The position numbers were made by a program, and so were the translations under genes. DNA of 64,000 bases from Psychrobacter immobilis (GTDB lineage Bacteria; Pseudomonadota; Gammaproteobacteria; Pseudomonadales; Moraxellaceae), in the NCBI RefSeq assembly GCF_904846175.1, contig NZ_CAJGZM010000003.1:1-64000 (forward strand), read 5' to 3'. Each line of letters starts with the position of its first letter. Position 1 is the stretch's first letter. The notes beneath the pieces were generated by a model, which ran no database searches, had not been told where the DNA came from, and was given only the letters and a program-made list of their open reading frames with translations. Positions 39,500-49,718 of the stretch are shown piece by piece.

Positions 39500-41821
39500 C
39501 TACCAAACCTCGACACTCGTCACATTCTGAAAACCTCTTGGCAACTGCCCACCACGATTACCACGAGTGCCCGTATAATTGGCTAAATCATTAGGCTTTA
39601 GCGTCACATGGCGTTTGCCAGCGGTAATGATTAGGCTGTCTTGCTGACTGAGTGGCGTGATAGCAAGCACCTCTTCACCGTCTTTTAATTTAATCATTTT
39701 ATTACCTTTACCACGAGCCTGTTCAGGCAAATCATCAAGGGCAAATATCAATAGGTATCCCGCATTGGTCACAACAGCGAGATGGTCAGGCATCGCGCTT
39801 ACAGTGCTGTTTTCACCCTCTGCATTTTCGTTATTAGCATTGGCAGTCATATCTGCTGGCGCATCGATACGTGCTACAGGCAGTAAGCGACTATCAGCCG
39901 CTAGATTGATAATGTTTTTGCCCGCTTTTTGATTGCTATCGAGATTGCCAATAGTATTGATAAAACCATAACCTGCCGAGCTTGCAAGGATGATACGTTG
40001 ATCTTCCGCGCCGATTAATAGCTGCTCAAAGCTCGCGCCTGCGGGTGGTTTGAGTACGCTGGTCAGCGGATCGCCTTGACCGCGTGCTGAGGCGAGGCTA
40101 TGGGCATCGATACTATAGCTGCGTCCGGTGCTATCGAGCACGTAGATTCTCTCATTGGATTTAGCACGGACGTGTGCTTGATAGCTATCACCTGAGCGAT
40201 AAGTCATGCCAGCGGCATCGACGTCATGGCCTTTGGCAGCGCGTATCCAGCCCGCTTTCGATAGGATAGCAGTGACAGGTTCGCTTGGTACGAGATCCGA
40301 CTCTTTTAGTGCTTGTGCTTCTTCGCGTTCTGCCAATTGTGACACTCGCTCGTTACCGTGTTCTTTCATATCAGCGGTAAGCTCGTCAATCATCAGATTG
40401 GTCAGGCTGTCTGGATTGTCCAAGTATTCTTGAATGATAGCGCGTTCGGCAGCGAGCTCGTCTTGCTCGCGGCGCAGTTCAATCTCTTCGAGCTTAGCTA
40501 ATTGGCGCAGACGAATATCCAAGATAGCGTTGGCTTGGATTTCAGTCAGGTCATAGTCTTGCATTAATGATAATTTTGGATCGTCCTCTTCGCGAATGAT
40601 GCGAATGACTTCATCAATATTCAGATAAGCAATCAACAAACCTGCGAGGATATGCAAGCGCTTATCAATTTTATCAAGGCGATATTGCAAGCGGCGCGTG
40701 ACCACTGAACGGCGACAGACGAGCCATTCTTCTAGGATTTCTTTGAGGTTTTTGACCTGTGGCTTACCATTTAAGCCAATCATATTCATATTGACGCGGT
40801 AATTGCTCTCGAGGTCAGTACTTGCAAATAAATGGCTCATGACGCGCTGCACATCGACGCGGGTAGATTTTAGCTCTAAGACGATACGACAGGCGTTTTC
40901 GTGATCTGATTCGTCATGAATGTCAGTAATCCACGGCAGCTTTTTATCGATCATTAGCTTAGCGATTTGCTCTTGAATTTTATTACCGGATACTTGATAA
41001 GGTAACGCGTCGATAATAACGAGATTTTTTTCTTTAGGATCAATATGAAAGGTCGCGCGCATTTTATAGCTGCCACGTCCAGTCTCATACATCGCCTGCA
41101 AGTCTTTTTTACTGGTGATGATCTCAGCTGGGGTCGGCAAGTCAGGCGCTGGTATCGACTGCGTTAATTGCTTAACCGATAATTCAGGGTTTTTTAGCAG
41201 CCGAATCGCGGCGCGTACCACTTCATTAAGGTTATGCGGTGGGATATCGGTTGCCATACCGACGGCAATACCTGTTGTACCATTTAATAAAATATTGGGC
41301 AGGCGGGCGGGCAGGGTAGTTGGCTCCTGCATGGTGCCATCGAAGTTATCTTGCCAATCGACCGTACCTTGTCCGAGTTCTGCAAGCAAAGTATTGGCAT
41401 AAGCGGACATTTTGGCTTCGGTATAGCGCATAGCAGCAAAGGACTTAGGATCATCAGGGCTACCCCAGTTACCTTGACCGGTAATGAGCGGATAGCGATA
41501 ACTAAACGGCTGCGCCATCAACACCATCGCTTCATAACACGCGCTATCACCATGTGGATGATATTTACCCAGCACGTCACCGACCGTACGCGCCGACTTT
41601 TTCGCCTTTGCCGTCGATTTTAATCCCAGCTCGCTCATGGCATAGACGATACGACGTTGCACAGGTTTTAGACCGTCAGCGATATTGGGTAGCGCCCGAT
41701 CCATGATGACGTACATCGCATAGTTGAGATAGGCTTGTTCAGTGAATTCCGCCACGGAGCGGGTATCCATCGGTTCGTTGGGAATAATAGCGTCAATCGT
41801 ATGATCAATAACATCGGACAT
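39500..41821 (-). CDS. parC: DNA topoisomerase IV subunit A
   Basis: ParC is the DNA-cleaving subunit of topoisomerase IV, which decatenates daughter chromosomes. The 773 residues start with [24 protein letters not shown]. The winged-helix segment [20 protein letters not shown] (near 86-105) holds the quinolone-determining Ser and Glu in the wild-type state, and the active-site Tyr is in [12 protein letters not shown] (near 130). The C-terminal beta-pinwheel (about 510-773) is the ParC rather than the GyrA type, with no GyrA box seen. parE is not in the window. Next gene on the same strand is the AT-rich orphan. Confidence 0.96.
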   Translation of the reverse strand: MSDVIDHTIDAIIPNEPMDTRSVAEFTEQAYLNYAMYVIMDRALPNIADGLKPVQRRIVYAMSELGLKSTAKAKKSARTVGDVLGKYHPHGDSACYEAMVLMAQPFSYRYPLITGQGNWGSPDDPKSFAAMRYTEAKMSAYANTLLAELGQGTVDWQDNFDGTMQEPTTLPARLPNILLNGTTGIAVGMATDIPPHNLNEVVRAAIRLLKNPELSVKQLTQSIPAPDLPTPAEIITSKKDLQAMYETGRGSYKMRATFHIDPKEKNLVIIDALPYQVSGNKIQEQIAKLMIDKKLPWITDIHDESDHENACRIVLELKSTRVDVQRVMSHLFASTDLESNYRVNMNMIGLNGKPQVKNLKEILEEWLVCRRSVVTRRLQYRLDKIDKRLHILAGLLIAYLNIDEVIRIIREEDDPKLSLMQDYDLTEIQANAILDIRLRQLAKLEEIELRREQDELAAERAIIQEYLDNPDSLTNLMIDELTADMKEHGNERVSQLAEREEAQALKESDLVPSEPVTAILSKAGWIRAAKGHDVDAAGMTYRSGDSYQAHVRAKSNERIYVLDSTGRSYSIDAHSLASARGQGDPLTSVLKPPAGASFEQLLIGAEDQRIILASSAGYGFINTIGNLDSNQKAGKNIINLAADSRLLPVARIDAPADMTANANNENAEGENSTVSAMPDHLAVVTNAGYLLIFALDDLPEQARGKGNKMIKLKDGEEVLAITPLSQQDSLIITAGKRHVTLKPNDLANYTGTRGNRGGQLPRGFQNVTSVEVW

Positions 41822-42404
41822 ATAATAGGGTTCACTTATCAGTTTTAATAGCTATAAATAATTGGTGCAAGTGTGCAAATAGGATAGTGCTATCGTAAAG
41901 GATATTGGCAGAATTAAAAAGGCATAAGTCACAATAGACGACAGGTCATGACGTGCTACATAAGCATAAAAAGGTTAGGCGCTGTAACTTCGCATATTTT
42001 AAAAGTTATACGCACGTCTTTGACAGTAAATAGCGCAAATAGTTCACTAGAAAACCACAGAAAACGTATTGATAGATTAATGTTTATCAGTATATCGTGA
42101 GTCATTTAGATGGTATATCTGCTTAAGTACTTGATATTAATATTAATAGATGTCGTCAAGCCATTCTAAGAACTGAAGTATCAATCTTTTATATTGAGTA
42201 GTTTGTATAAAGTGTGTATGTTAATCAACAAAGGGCTATTTACCGCTATATTGTTGACCCATTGCTATACATTTATATCGTCTGTCGCCTGCCATCACTA
42301 GAGTTATATAGATGGTGAGCTGATAAGGCGATGTTTAGTATGTTTATCACTCGATGATAAAGATGGTTTGGCAGCAGCACACTATTATTAGGAGCAGGAA
42401 GATT
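41822..42404. promoter_or_regulatory. Divergent region parC / first fadD
   Basis: 583 bases without a plausible gene. A nested inverted structure occurs at 41951-42017: ACGTGC/GCACGT outer, GCG/CGC middle, TAACTT/AAGTTA inner (41985-42008). This could be an operator or an RNA hairpin. Promoters for both flanking genes are expected here but I cannot assign them. Confidence 0.4.
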
Positions 42405-44132
42405 ATGGAAAATCAAGGTAACTTAATTCGTCGTGATGACAAAGCGTGGCTCAAAACCTATGAAAAGCTTGGTATTCGATATCATATTGATATGCCAGCC
42501 GCCAATACCTCTTTAATCGATATATTTGAACAGAATTTTGTTAAACATGCTGGTCGTACCGCTTTTGTATGCATGGATGTAAAGCTTTCGTATGAAGATT
42601 TAGACCGTTATAGCAAACAGATTGCCGCGTATTTACAGTCGCTCGGACTAAAAAAAGGCGATAAAGTGGGGGTGATGATGCCCAATATCTTGCAGCTACC
42701 GGTTGCTGTATTAGGTGTCCTACGTGCTGGCATGACCTTGGTTAACGTCAATCCACTTTATACTACCAAAGAGCTTCAGCACCAGTTGGAAGATTCTGAG
42801 ACTAAAGTGCTGTTTATCTTAGAAAACTTTGCCAAAACCTATGAAGATATTGGCAAAGACTTGGTGGATCATGTTGTAGTCACGTCGATGGGTGATTTGA
42901 TGAGCCCATTAAAAGGCTTTATCGTCAATGCGGTCGTGCGCCATGTCAAAAAACTGGTCCCTGATTATACGCTTAAAAATAGCGTAAACTTTAAAAAAGC
43001 ACTCAATAAATTATCGGCTAAAAAGTATAAACGTCCAACCAATATCGGGCTTGAAGATGTGGCAGTACTACAGTATACCGGTGGTACAACAGGTGTCGCA
43101 AAAGGCGCAATGCTCACGCACGGCAACTTGGTCGCCAACTTAATTCAGTGTGACACGTATCTTGGTGATGCTTTTGATAAGTTTGAAGGGCTTAATGAGC
43201 AGCCTGTTATTATGACTGCCTTGCCGCTATATCATATTTTCTCATTCACGGTTTGTGGTATGTTCGGCTTATATCGTGGCTGTATCGGACTATTGGTGCC
43301 AAACCCACGTGATGGCGCAAGCTTAATCAAAGCTTATAAAGATTATCCACCGGCGTTTTTCCCAGCGGTAAACACGCTATTTAATGCGCTCGCTAATAGC
43401 GATGCATTTAAAGCCCTAGACCATAGCAAGCTTGAGATGTCTATGGGCGGCGGGATGGCAGTATTAAAAGACACGGCGGCTAAGTGGGAAAAAATAACCG
43501 GCAACATCATTGTGCAAGGTTATGGTTTGTCGGAAACCTCTCCCGTTGCTTCCGCAAACCCGCAAGGTACCGGTGAGTTCTCAGGTAATATCGGTCTACC
43601 GATGCCTGGAACGGACATGGCCATCTTGGATGAAGATGGTAATGAAGTCGCACTGGGTGAGCGTGGCGAGATCTGTGTTCGTGGTCCGCAGGTAATGAAA
43701 GGTTACTGGAAGCGCGAAGATGCGACAGCTGAAGTGATGACGTCTGACGGTTATTTCCGTACCGGTGATATCGGCGTGATGGATGAAGAGGGTTACTTTA
43801 AGATTGTTGATCGCAAAAAGAATATGATTCTGGTATCAGGCTTTAACGTTTATCCAAACGAAGTGGAAGATGTGATGTCAGCTCATCCAAAGATTTTGGA
43901 ATGCGGCGTCATCGGTGTCGATGATGAAAAGAGCGGCGAAGTGCCGAAGATTTTTGTGGTGCGTAGTGATGACAGCTTAACTAAAGAAGAAGTGCTGGCT
44001 TATAGCAAAGAAAATCTAACCGGTTACAAGCGTCCTCGTTATGTCGAATTCATTGACGAGCTACCAAAATCTAACGTCGGTAAGATTCTACACAAAGACT
44101 TGCGTGCTTTAGAAGAAAAGAATCACGGTTAA
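42405..44132 (+). CDS. fadD: Long-chain-fatty-acid-CoA ligase (first paralogue)
   Basis: Activates fatty acids to acyl-CoA through an acyl-AMP intermediate, at the inner membrane, for beta-oxidation or lipid synthesis. The ATG at 42405 (AGGAGCAGGAAG upstream) gives 575 residues; the open frame to 42354 is not needed. AMP-binding motif YTGGTTGVAKGAM near 224-236; YGLSETSP near 371; hinge and A8 region YFRTGDIGVMDEEGYFKIVDRKKNMILVSGFNVYPNE near 452-488, quoted here by position; catalytic Lys in PKSNVGKILHKDL near 553-565. Closely similar to the next gene, with separate promoter and terminator. Confidence 0.94.
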   Translation: MENQGNLIRRDDKAWLKTYEKLGIRYHIDMPAANTSLIDIFEQNFVKHAGRTAFVCMDVKLSYEDLDRYSKQIAAYLQSLGLKKGDKVGVMMPNILQLPVAVLGVLRAGMTLVNVNPLYTTKELQHQLEDSETKVLFILENFAKTYEDIGKDLVDHVVVTSMGDLMSPLKGFIVNAVVRHVKKLVPDYTLKNSVNFKKALNKLSAKKYKRPTNIGLEDVAVLQYTGGTTGVAKGAMLTHGNLVANLIQCDTYLGDAFDKFEGLNEQPVIMTALPLYHIFSFTVCGMFGLYRGCIGLLVPNPRDGASLIKAYKDYPPAFFPAVNTLFNALANSDAFKALDHSKLEMSMGGGMAVLKDTAAKWEKITGNIIVQGYGLSETSPVASANPQGTGEFSGNIGLPMPGTDMAILDEDGNEVALGERGEICVRGPQVMKGYWKREDATAEVMTSDGYFRTGDIGVMDEEGYFKIVDRKKNMILVSGFNVYPNEVEDVMSAHPKILECGVIGVDDEKSGEVPKIFVVRSDDSLTKEEVLAYSKENLTGYKRPRYVEFIDELPKSNVGKILHKDLRALEEKNHG

Positions 44133-44230
44133 ATGATTTATCCCGAGTGTGGCATTTTTATTCATATTTATGAGTATTAATGCGTGCTAAGGTGGCATGA
44201 ATAACCTTAAGCACTCGATGGCGCAATGAT

Positions 44231-44272
44231 AAAAATGATAAGGTCTATGCAAATGACCTTATCATTTTTTTT
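44231..44272 (+). terminator. Terminator after first fadD
   Basis: AAAAATGATAAGGTC (44231-44245) pairs perfectly with GACCTTATCATTTTT (44255-44269), followed by more T. A second hairpin, GTGCTAAGGT/ACCTTAAGCAC at 44184-44214 with one bulge, lies in the 3' untranslated region just before it. Confidence 0.9.
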
Positions 44273-44686
44273 ATTTTTCTATGAGGGTTTGGTACTATTT
44301 ATAGAGAATGGCGCGCAAAACTGCTATAGTTCCTGCCGATTATATTTTTGTATTTCACGATAAAAGTGCATGTTTAAGCAGTTAATATTATGATAAAAGC
44401 TTCGATCACGATGTCTTTAAATAATAGCTTTTGGCGTTATTGCCTTTGCAACTGGTGATACAATAGGTTTTCAGCATTTGCATATAAGCACTATTTATAA
44501 TAGCGACAGTAAAATTAAACATACTGCTTATATGTTTAAAAGTTTGTGAATAGTAATTATGCTTAACGCTCAGATATTGAGCAGTTTCTTATTCACAAGT
44601 TTTTAATTTTATAAATACGTGGTTGGCGACCACGCTAAGGGCAGCACCTATACTCTATATTTTAACAGCAACATTTAGGGAAGATT
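44273..44686 (+). promoter_or_regulatory. Upstream region of second fadD with hairpin
   Basis: A 414-base region after the first fadD terminator. TGCTATAGT near 44321-44329 is an extended -10-like element. TTTGTGAATA (44543-44552) and TATTCACAAG (44590-44599) form a 10-bp outer stem enclosing GCTCA/TGAGC (44568-44582), followed by T5. It resembles an attenuator or an operator dyad. No gene is visible. Confidence 0.45.
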
Positions 44687-46468
44687 ATGACGGACAGTAT
44701 CAATAAAGAAACCAGCAACCATAAAGCTGCGGGCAACGCTCAATCTATAGTTGAAAATGCATTTCCTACCATGCCGACCATTGATAGCGACAGTCCGTGG
44801 TTGAGTACTTATGAGCGTTACGGCATCGAGCCGACCATCGATATGCCCGATGATAGTACGTCTTTACTTGAAGTGTTCGAGCGTAACTTTAGCCGTTATG
44901 GGCACAAGCCGGCATATATTTGTATGGGCGCGTCAATCACCTTTAAGCAATTAGACTTATACAGCCGTCAAATTGCCAGCTACTTACAGTCGTTAGGATT
45001 GGTGAAAGGCGATAAAGTTGGGGTGATGATGCCCAATATCTTGCAGTATCCTATCGTGATGCTTGGTATCATCCGCGCCGGTATGATTTTGGTCAACGTC
45101 AACCCTTTATATACCAGCCGCGAGCTGTCGCATCAGCTGCATGATAGTGGCGCTAAAGCTTTGTTTATCGTTGAAAACTTTGCCAAAACTTATCAAGATG
45201 CGGAAGACAAAGGTCAAGTGAAGCACGTTATCGTCTGTAAATTGGGCGATATGCTGGGCTTGGTTAAAGGTACAGTCGTCAACCTAGTCGCGCGCCATGT
45301 TAAAAAAATGATTCCAGCTTACCGTCTGCCTGAGAGCACCAGTTTTAAGTATGCGCTAAATGCTGTCTCAGCCAGCAAATATAAACGTCCTGATTTAAAC
45401 CTAAGCGATGTGGCATTGTTGCAATATACGGGTGGTACGACTGGTGTTGCCAAGGGCGCGATGCTCTCGCACGGCAATTTAGTCGCCAATATGCTGCAGA
45501 TTAGTGCGCTCATGGACAGTGCTTTTGAAGATGATATCGACGCTACGGATGTTCTTTTGACCGCGCTACCGCTATACCATGTGTTCTCATTTATGGTTTG
45601 CGGGATGTATAGCATGTACCAAGGTTGCGCAGGCTTGCTTATCCCGAACCCACGTGATTTGGATGGTCTCATTAAAGAGATGGGTAAATATAAACCTGCT
45701 TACATCCCTGCGGTAAACACCTTGTTTAACGGTTTAGTGCATAAAGAAGGCTTTGCTGACCTGGATTTCTCTAACCTAAAAGCATCGATTGGCGGCGGTA
45801 TGTCAGTTTTGCCAAGCGTGGCAAAAGAGTGGCATAAAATCACTGGTCTGCCTATCGTTGAAGGTTATGGTTTGTCTGAGACCTCGCCAGTGGTTGCCTT
45901 TAACCCGATGACCATCTCTGAATTCACTGGTAAAATTGGTATTCCTGCCTCTAGCACCGACGTAATTTTGATTGATGAAGAGGATAATGAAGTTGGACTA
46001 GGCGATCGCGGTGAAATTTGTGTTAAAGGTCCGCAAGTGATGATTGGCTATCAAAATCGCCCTGAAGAAACGGCTGAAGCCTTTACGGCCAGTGGTCACC
46101 TCAAAACAGGTGATATCGGTATTATGGACGAGAAAGGTTTTATCAAAATTGTCGATCGCAAAAAAGACATGATTTTGGTTTCTGGTTTTAACGTGTATCC
46201 AAATGAAATCGAAGAAGTCATGAGTGAGCATCCTGCTGTGTTAGAATGCGGCGCTATTGGTATTCCAAACGATGAGCGCGGTGAAGATCCAAAGCTGTTT
46301 GTGGTCAAAAAGGGTGATGTGACCGAGCAAGAGCTGCTTGATTTTGGCAGAAAGCAATTGACTGGCTATAAACGTCCACGTCACATCCAGTTTGTTGATG
46401 AATTACCAAAATCAAACGTCGGTAAAATCCTCCGTAAAGAATTGCGTAAGATGGAAGGTTTAGAATAA
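44687..46468 (+). CDS. fadD: Long-chain-fatty-acid-CoA ligase (second paralogue)
   Basis: A 593-residue acyl-CoA synthetase paralogous to the preceding gene. Shared blocks include KGDKVGVMMPNILQ and LVNVNPLYT, and the same order of ANL motifs: YTGGTTGVAKGAM near 246-258, YGLSETSPV near 393, DRKKDMILVSGFNVYPNE near 492-509 and catalytic Lys in PKSNVGKILRKEL near 574-586. It has about 18 extra polar residues at the N-terminus. The fadD1-fadD2 tandem is known in pseudomonads, where the two enzymes differ in chain-length preference and inducing fatty acid. Here each has its own upstream region. AGGGAAG precedes the ATG. Confidence 0.94.
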   Translation: MTDSINKETSNHKAAGNAQSIVENAFPTMPTIDSDSPWLSTYERYGIEPTIDMPDDSTSLLEVFERNFSRYGHKPAYICMGASITFKQLDLYSRQIASYLQSLGLVKGDKVGVMMPNILQYPIVMLGIIRAGMILVNVNPLYTSRELSHQLHDSGAKALFIVENFAKTYQDAEDKGQVKHVIVCKLGDMLGLVKGTVVNLVARHVKKMIPAYRLPESTSFKYALNAVSASKYKRPDLNLSDVALLQYTGGTTGVAKGAMLSHGNLVANMLQISALMDSAFEDDIDATDVLLTALPLYHVFSFMVCGMYSMYQGCAGLLIPNPRDLDGLIKEMGKYKPAYIPAVNTLFNGLVHKEGFADLDFSNLKASIGGGMSVLPSVAKEWHKITGLPIVEGYGLSETSPVVAFNPMTISEFTGKIGIPASSTDVILIDEEDNEVGLGDRGEICVKGPQVMIGYQNRPEETAEAFTASGHLKTGDIGIMDEKGFIKIVDRKKDMILVSGFNVYPNEIEEVMSEHPAVLECGAIGIPNDERGEDPKLFVVKKGDVTEQELLDFGRKQLTGYKRPRHIQFVDELPKSNVGKILRKELRKMEGLE

Positions 46469-46666
46469 CGTTAACGCTAAATTTTGCTAAAGCAGCGGCG
46501 TAATAGCTTGGGTGAATCTTGCTATTGCGCCGCTGTCACGTTAGGATATCGTCATATTTACGTCTGCCCGCAACTTTGTGGACGTAATGACTAATCTATT
46601 ATTTTATAACTATATAACTCTATATAACCATAACTCTGCTTTTACACCATTGTCCTAGGAAATATT

Positions 46667-47383
46667 ATGCGTATTGACAACCGTGAGCTTAACCAACTTC
46701 GCTCAATCAGCTTTGAGCGCCATTACACGAAGCATGCTGAAGGCTCAGTCTTGGTCAGCTTTGGCGATACCAAAGTATTGTGTACCGCGAGCGTTGAGGC
46801 GGGCGTACCGCGCTGGCTCAAAGGTAAAGGTAAAGGCTGGATTACCGCAGAATACGGTATGTTGCCACGCGCGACCAATACCCGTAATCAACGTGAAGCG
46901 GCACGCGGTAAACAATCAGGACGTACGCAAGAAATTCAGCGTTTAATCGGTCGTAGCTTACGGGCGATGATTGATTTGAGTAAGCTTGGCGAAAATACCA
47001 TTTATCTTGATTGTGATGTCTTGCAAGCAGATGGCGGCACGCGTACTGCCAGTGTGACGGGTGCAGCCATTGCCCTTATTGATGCGTTAGAAAGCCTACA
47101 AAAAACCAAAAAGCTAAAAGCTGACCCATTGATTGGTTTGGTTGCGGCGGTGTCGGTTGGTATGAAAGATGGTGAAGCGTATCTTGACCTAAACTACGAA
47201 GAAGATGCCAGCTGTGATACCGATTTAAACGTGGTGATGACGCAAAAAGGTGAGTTTATCGAGTTGCAAGGGACGGCAGAAGAAAAGCCATTTACCCGCG
47301 CACAAGCAGACGATATGCTGATTCTGGCTGAAAAAGGTATCGCTGAGCTTATCAATATGCAAAAAACAGCGTTAGGTTGGTAA
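46667..47383 (+). CDS. rph: Ribonuclease PH
   Basis: A phosphate-dependent 3'-to-5' exoribonuclease that trims tRNA 3' ends. The 238 residues are full length and family-like throughout: [18 protein letters not shown] at the start, [21 protein letters not shown] near 53-73 (cited by position), [18 protein letters not shown]-like segment near 85-102, and the phosphate-binding [19 protein letters not shown] near 117-135. No frameshift like that of some E. coli K-12 strains is present. TAGGAAA precedes the ATG. A 163-residue gene follows after 73 bp. Confidence 0.97.
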   Translation: MRIDNRELNQLRSISFERHYTKHAEGSVLVSFGDTKVLCTASVEAGVPRWLKGKGKGWITAEYGMLPRATNTRNQREAARGKQSGRTQEIQRLIGRSLRAMIDLSKLGENTIYLDCDVLQADGGTRTASVTGAAIALIDALESLQKTKKLKADPLIGLVAAVSVGMKDGEAYLDLNYEEDASCDTDLNVVMTQKGEFIELQGTAEEKPFTRAQADDMLILAEKGIAELINMQKTALGW

Positions 47384-47456
47384 ATTTCTCAACGCTCTTT
47401 TATGACTTTTTAATTAAATCTTCAACCATTCACTGCTCTTGAACAGGTAATTATGC

Positions 47457-47948
47457 ATGCTAAAGCTGACTGATGACGGCGCTAAAATCACCTTGCAAGG
47501 TCAGTCGCCAGCGGCTGACAATGGGCTGTTTTGGTTTGGCTCCGCATTATTGGTTGGGGCAGTAGCGGTTGCTTTGGCAATGAGCCTGCTGCCTGAGCGC
47601 TTGGCTATTGGCGCTTTGGCACTGCTGATTGTGGGTAGTTTTATTTTCAATCGTAAGCGCCTGCAACGTAAACAAGCCATGAGCGGCGTTATTAGTAGCG
47701 GCATCTTGTGGGTGCGTGATGGCGAGCTGGTGCATGATAATTATGGCAAACGTGAGCATATCCATCTGACTGATGGCGACAAAATCGCATTAATTGGCGA
47801 GCAGCTACAGATTGTCGATTGTGATGATATTCGTAAATACCTAATTGGCGGTTTTGATAATGTCCAAGAAGCAAACGCGGCCAAAACTATTCTACAAGGG
47901 CAACCGCTGAGCAAACGCCATGCCAATATCAAAATGAGCGACGATTAA
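47457..47948 (+). CDS. Predicted two-span membrane protein, unknown function
   Basis: A 163-residue protein. A short polar N-terminus precedes two adjacent membrane segments (about 23-43 and 48-64), then a basic loop RKRLQRKQ and a soluble C-terminal part with beta-rich pattern (ILWVRDGELVHDNYGKREHIHLTDGDKIALIGEQLQIVD, by position about 80-120). It may be a PH-like or DUF membrane protein but I do not recognise it. The start ATG at 47457 follows ACAGGTAA. It is 73 bp after rph with no terminator between, so cotranscription is likely. Confidence 0.65.
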   Translation: MLKLTDDGAKITLQGQSPAADNGLFWFGSALLVGAVAVALAMSLLPERLAIGALALLIVGSFIFNRKRLQRKQAMSGVISSGILWVRDGELVHDNYGKREHIHLTDGDKIALIGEQLQIVDCDDIRKYLIGGFDNVQEANAAKTILQGQPLSKRHANIKMSDD

Positions 47949-48285
47949 CGTATTCGATTATTAACGTATTGATATGCTTGAATGTTTTAGTCTATTTTTT
48001 TCTATGAACAATATTCAAACTTATGACTGATTATCCTTCCTAAATCTCCGCTTACACTTCTAAAGTTCCTATCTCGTTTTACCGCTTATCCTCGATATCA
48101 TACCTTTTATCGCTTACCTTAAAGCAATAATACTTGCAGATTCCTGTACAAATGGTTTATAAGTAGGATTGAAAAATCTTATCTTACTGATCGTTCATAC
48201 GGTTATGGATACTTAGCCTTGATAGCAGTTTATTAAATTGAATCGGCTATATCAATATCCATAATATGGTGACAAGGAGTTGGTC
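47949..48285. other. Gap before the NlpC/P60-like gene
   Basis: 337 AT-rich bases. TTAACGTATT occurs twice just after the stop codon (about 47946-47971). Nothing else is recognisable; a promoter for the next gene is expected. Confidence 0.35.
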
Positions 48286-49047
48286 ATGTCGCGTTTGTCC
48301 ATTTGGTCAATCACAACGTCGTGCAGTACATTATTATTTACCTTTGGTCCAGTTTTTCAGGTCAGTCAAGCAAACGCCGATAGCATGAGCGCCCTGATTG
48401 TGCAAAAATCTAGCCAACCTGATTATAGCGTCCGTTATAACCCAGCGAACTCGGTGGTTCCTCCTGCCAAAATCAGCACACGCTCTACCATTCAACGCGC
48501 TGGCAATGCTGCTAGCTATCGCTCAAATGCGGGCAATGCCCAAAGTAATTACCGTTATCCGGAAGTACAACGGCAAGCACCGTCGGTTATACCCGCATTT
48601 TTATCTGGCAATTATGACAATGTCGATAGTGAATATTTACCGCTGCTCAGCAATGCTGAAACCCAGAGCAGTCGCGCGGCGAGTGAAGTCATCAGCACCG
48701 CGCGCAAGATGGCATTAAATGAGCGTACGATTATTAAAGGTGGCTGCTGGGACTATCTAAATGCGGTGTTTAATCGAGCAGGGGTGAGCCGCGATACCAT
48801 CCATAAAGGCACTTACGGTCAAGGTCCTTATGCCAATAGCAACGAGATCGAAGTCGGTGATTGGCTCTATTATATCAATCACGGCTACAATGGTGTCGAG
48901 CATAGCGGACTGTTTGTTGGCTGGGTCGATGAGCGCGCCAAACAAGCATTGATACTTAGCTATGCCGGTGAAAATCGCCGTGAACCTGCGCGCTACCGTG
49001 TTTATGATTTAAGCAATGTCTATCAAATCATGCGACCAAATGTTTAG
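48286..49047 (+). CDS. Secreted NlpC/P60-like cysteine peptidase (putative)
   Basis: A 253-residue protein from the ATG at 48286 (AAGGAG six bases upstream). A signal-like hydrophobic segment (about 8-24) ends near SQANADS. A polar low-complexity stretch (about 35-120, Asn/Ser/Ala/Arg rich) leads to a C-terminal domain whose order matches NlpC/P60: nucleophile-like Cys154 in GGCWDYLNAVF, then GDWLYYINHG, then His206 in EHSGLFVGW, then LILSYAG. Such enzymes cut peptide bonds in peptidoglycan. The DCSG context usual around the Cys is replaced by GCWD, so activity and class are uncertain. A terminator follows. Confidence 0.6.
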   Translation: MSRLSIWSITTSCSTLLFTFGPVFQVSQANADSMSALIVQKSSQPDYSVRYNPANSVVPPAKISTRSTIQRAGNAASYRSNAGNAQSNYRYPEVQRQAPSVIPAFLSGNYDNVDSEYLPLLSNAETQSSRAASEVISTARKMALNERTIIKGGCWDYLNAVFNRAGVSRDTIHKGTYGQGPYANSNEIEVGDWLYYINHGYNGVEHSGLFVGWVDERAKQALILSYAGENRREPARYRVYDLSNVYQIMRPNV

Positions 49048-49081
49048 TAGTTAAGGGTATTTAGTCAGATTATTGAGACCT

Positions 49082-49123
49082 AAAAAAGCGTCCATCACTT
49101 ATTACAGTAATGGATGCTTTTTT
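49082..49123. terminator. Bidirectional terminator between convergent genes
   Basis: AAAAAAGCGTCCAT (49082-49095) and ATGGATGCTTTTTT (49110-49123) pair over 14 positions with one wobble. It serves the NlpC/P60-like gene (plus) and hemJ (minus). Confidence 0.9.
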
Positions 49124-49179
49124 GTAGATGTTTAAAATAAAAATACTTCTAAGGTAAATAGCTTTACTGTTAGGTATTT

Positions 49180-49617
49180 TTAAAAGGGTTTTACCACCAC
49201 CAAAATCACAATAAAGATTAACGCAAATACGGGTACTTCGTTAAACCAACGCCAAAATTTATGTGATTTATAATGCGGGTTATCAATGAGCTTTTTACGA
49301 TAAAATCCGCAGGCGCCATGATAGCCAGAAAGTAGCACTACCAATAATAGCTTGACGTGTAGCCAGCCCTGAGGTTTATAAACATCCCAGCCCATTCCCA
49401 ACATCCATAAACCAAAGAACCAAGTGGCTATCATCGACGGCGTCATGATGCCGCGATAGAGCTTGCGCTCCATAATGGCAAAACGCTCGTGGCTGATGCT
49501 ATCGTCACTCATCGCATGATAAACGAACAGGCGCGGCAAATAAAATATCGCCGCAAACCAGCACACCATAGAAATAATGTGTGCCGCCTTAATCCAATTA
49601 AAATAATCTGCCATCAT
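49180..49617 (-). CDS. hemJ: Protoporphyrinogen IX oxidase HemJ
   Basis: HemJ oxidises protoporphyrinogen IX to protoporphyrin IX in the inner membrane, the penultimate step of heme synthesis in bacteria lacking HemG or HemY. The 145 residues show four membrane segments and the HemJ start WIKAAHIISMVCWFAAIFYLPRLFVYH, cited by position 7-33, whose His residues bind heme in characterised members. LKLLLVVLLSGYHGACGFYRKK near 88-109 and RWFNEVP near 122 are also family-like. Start could be 49617 or 49614 (two ATG in a row), after GAGAGAG. It follows bioB by 101 bp on the same strand. Confidence 0.92.
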   Translation of the reverse strand: MMADYFNWIKAAHIISMVCWFAAIFYLPRLFVYHAMSDDSISHERFAIMERKLYRGIMTPSMIATWFFGLWMLGMGWDVYKPQGWLHVKLLLVVLLSGYHGACGFYRKKLIDNPHYKSHKFWRWFNEVPVFALIFIVILVVVKPF

Positions 49618-49718
49618 ACTCTCTCTTACGTTTTAATATTTTATGCGCAATTTCGTGATCAATAATGTCGGCAAGCTTAGCGCAGATGACGCGATAATGG
49701 TAGCGGCATACTTGGCAT

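Noticed and set aside
41568-41821. Quinolone-resistance changes in ParC
   Set aside because: The critical Ser and Glu in HGDSACYE are the usual sensitive-type residues.
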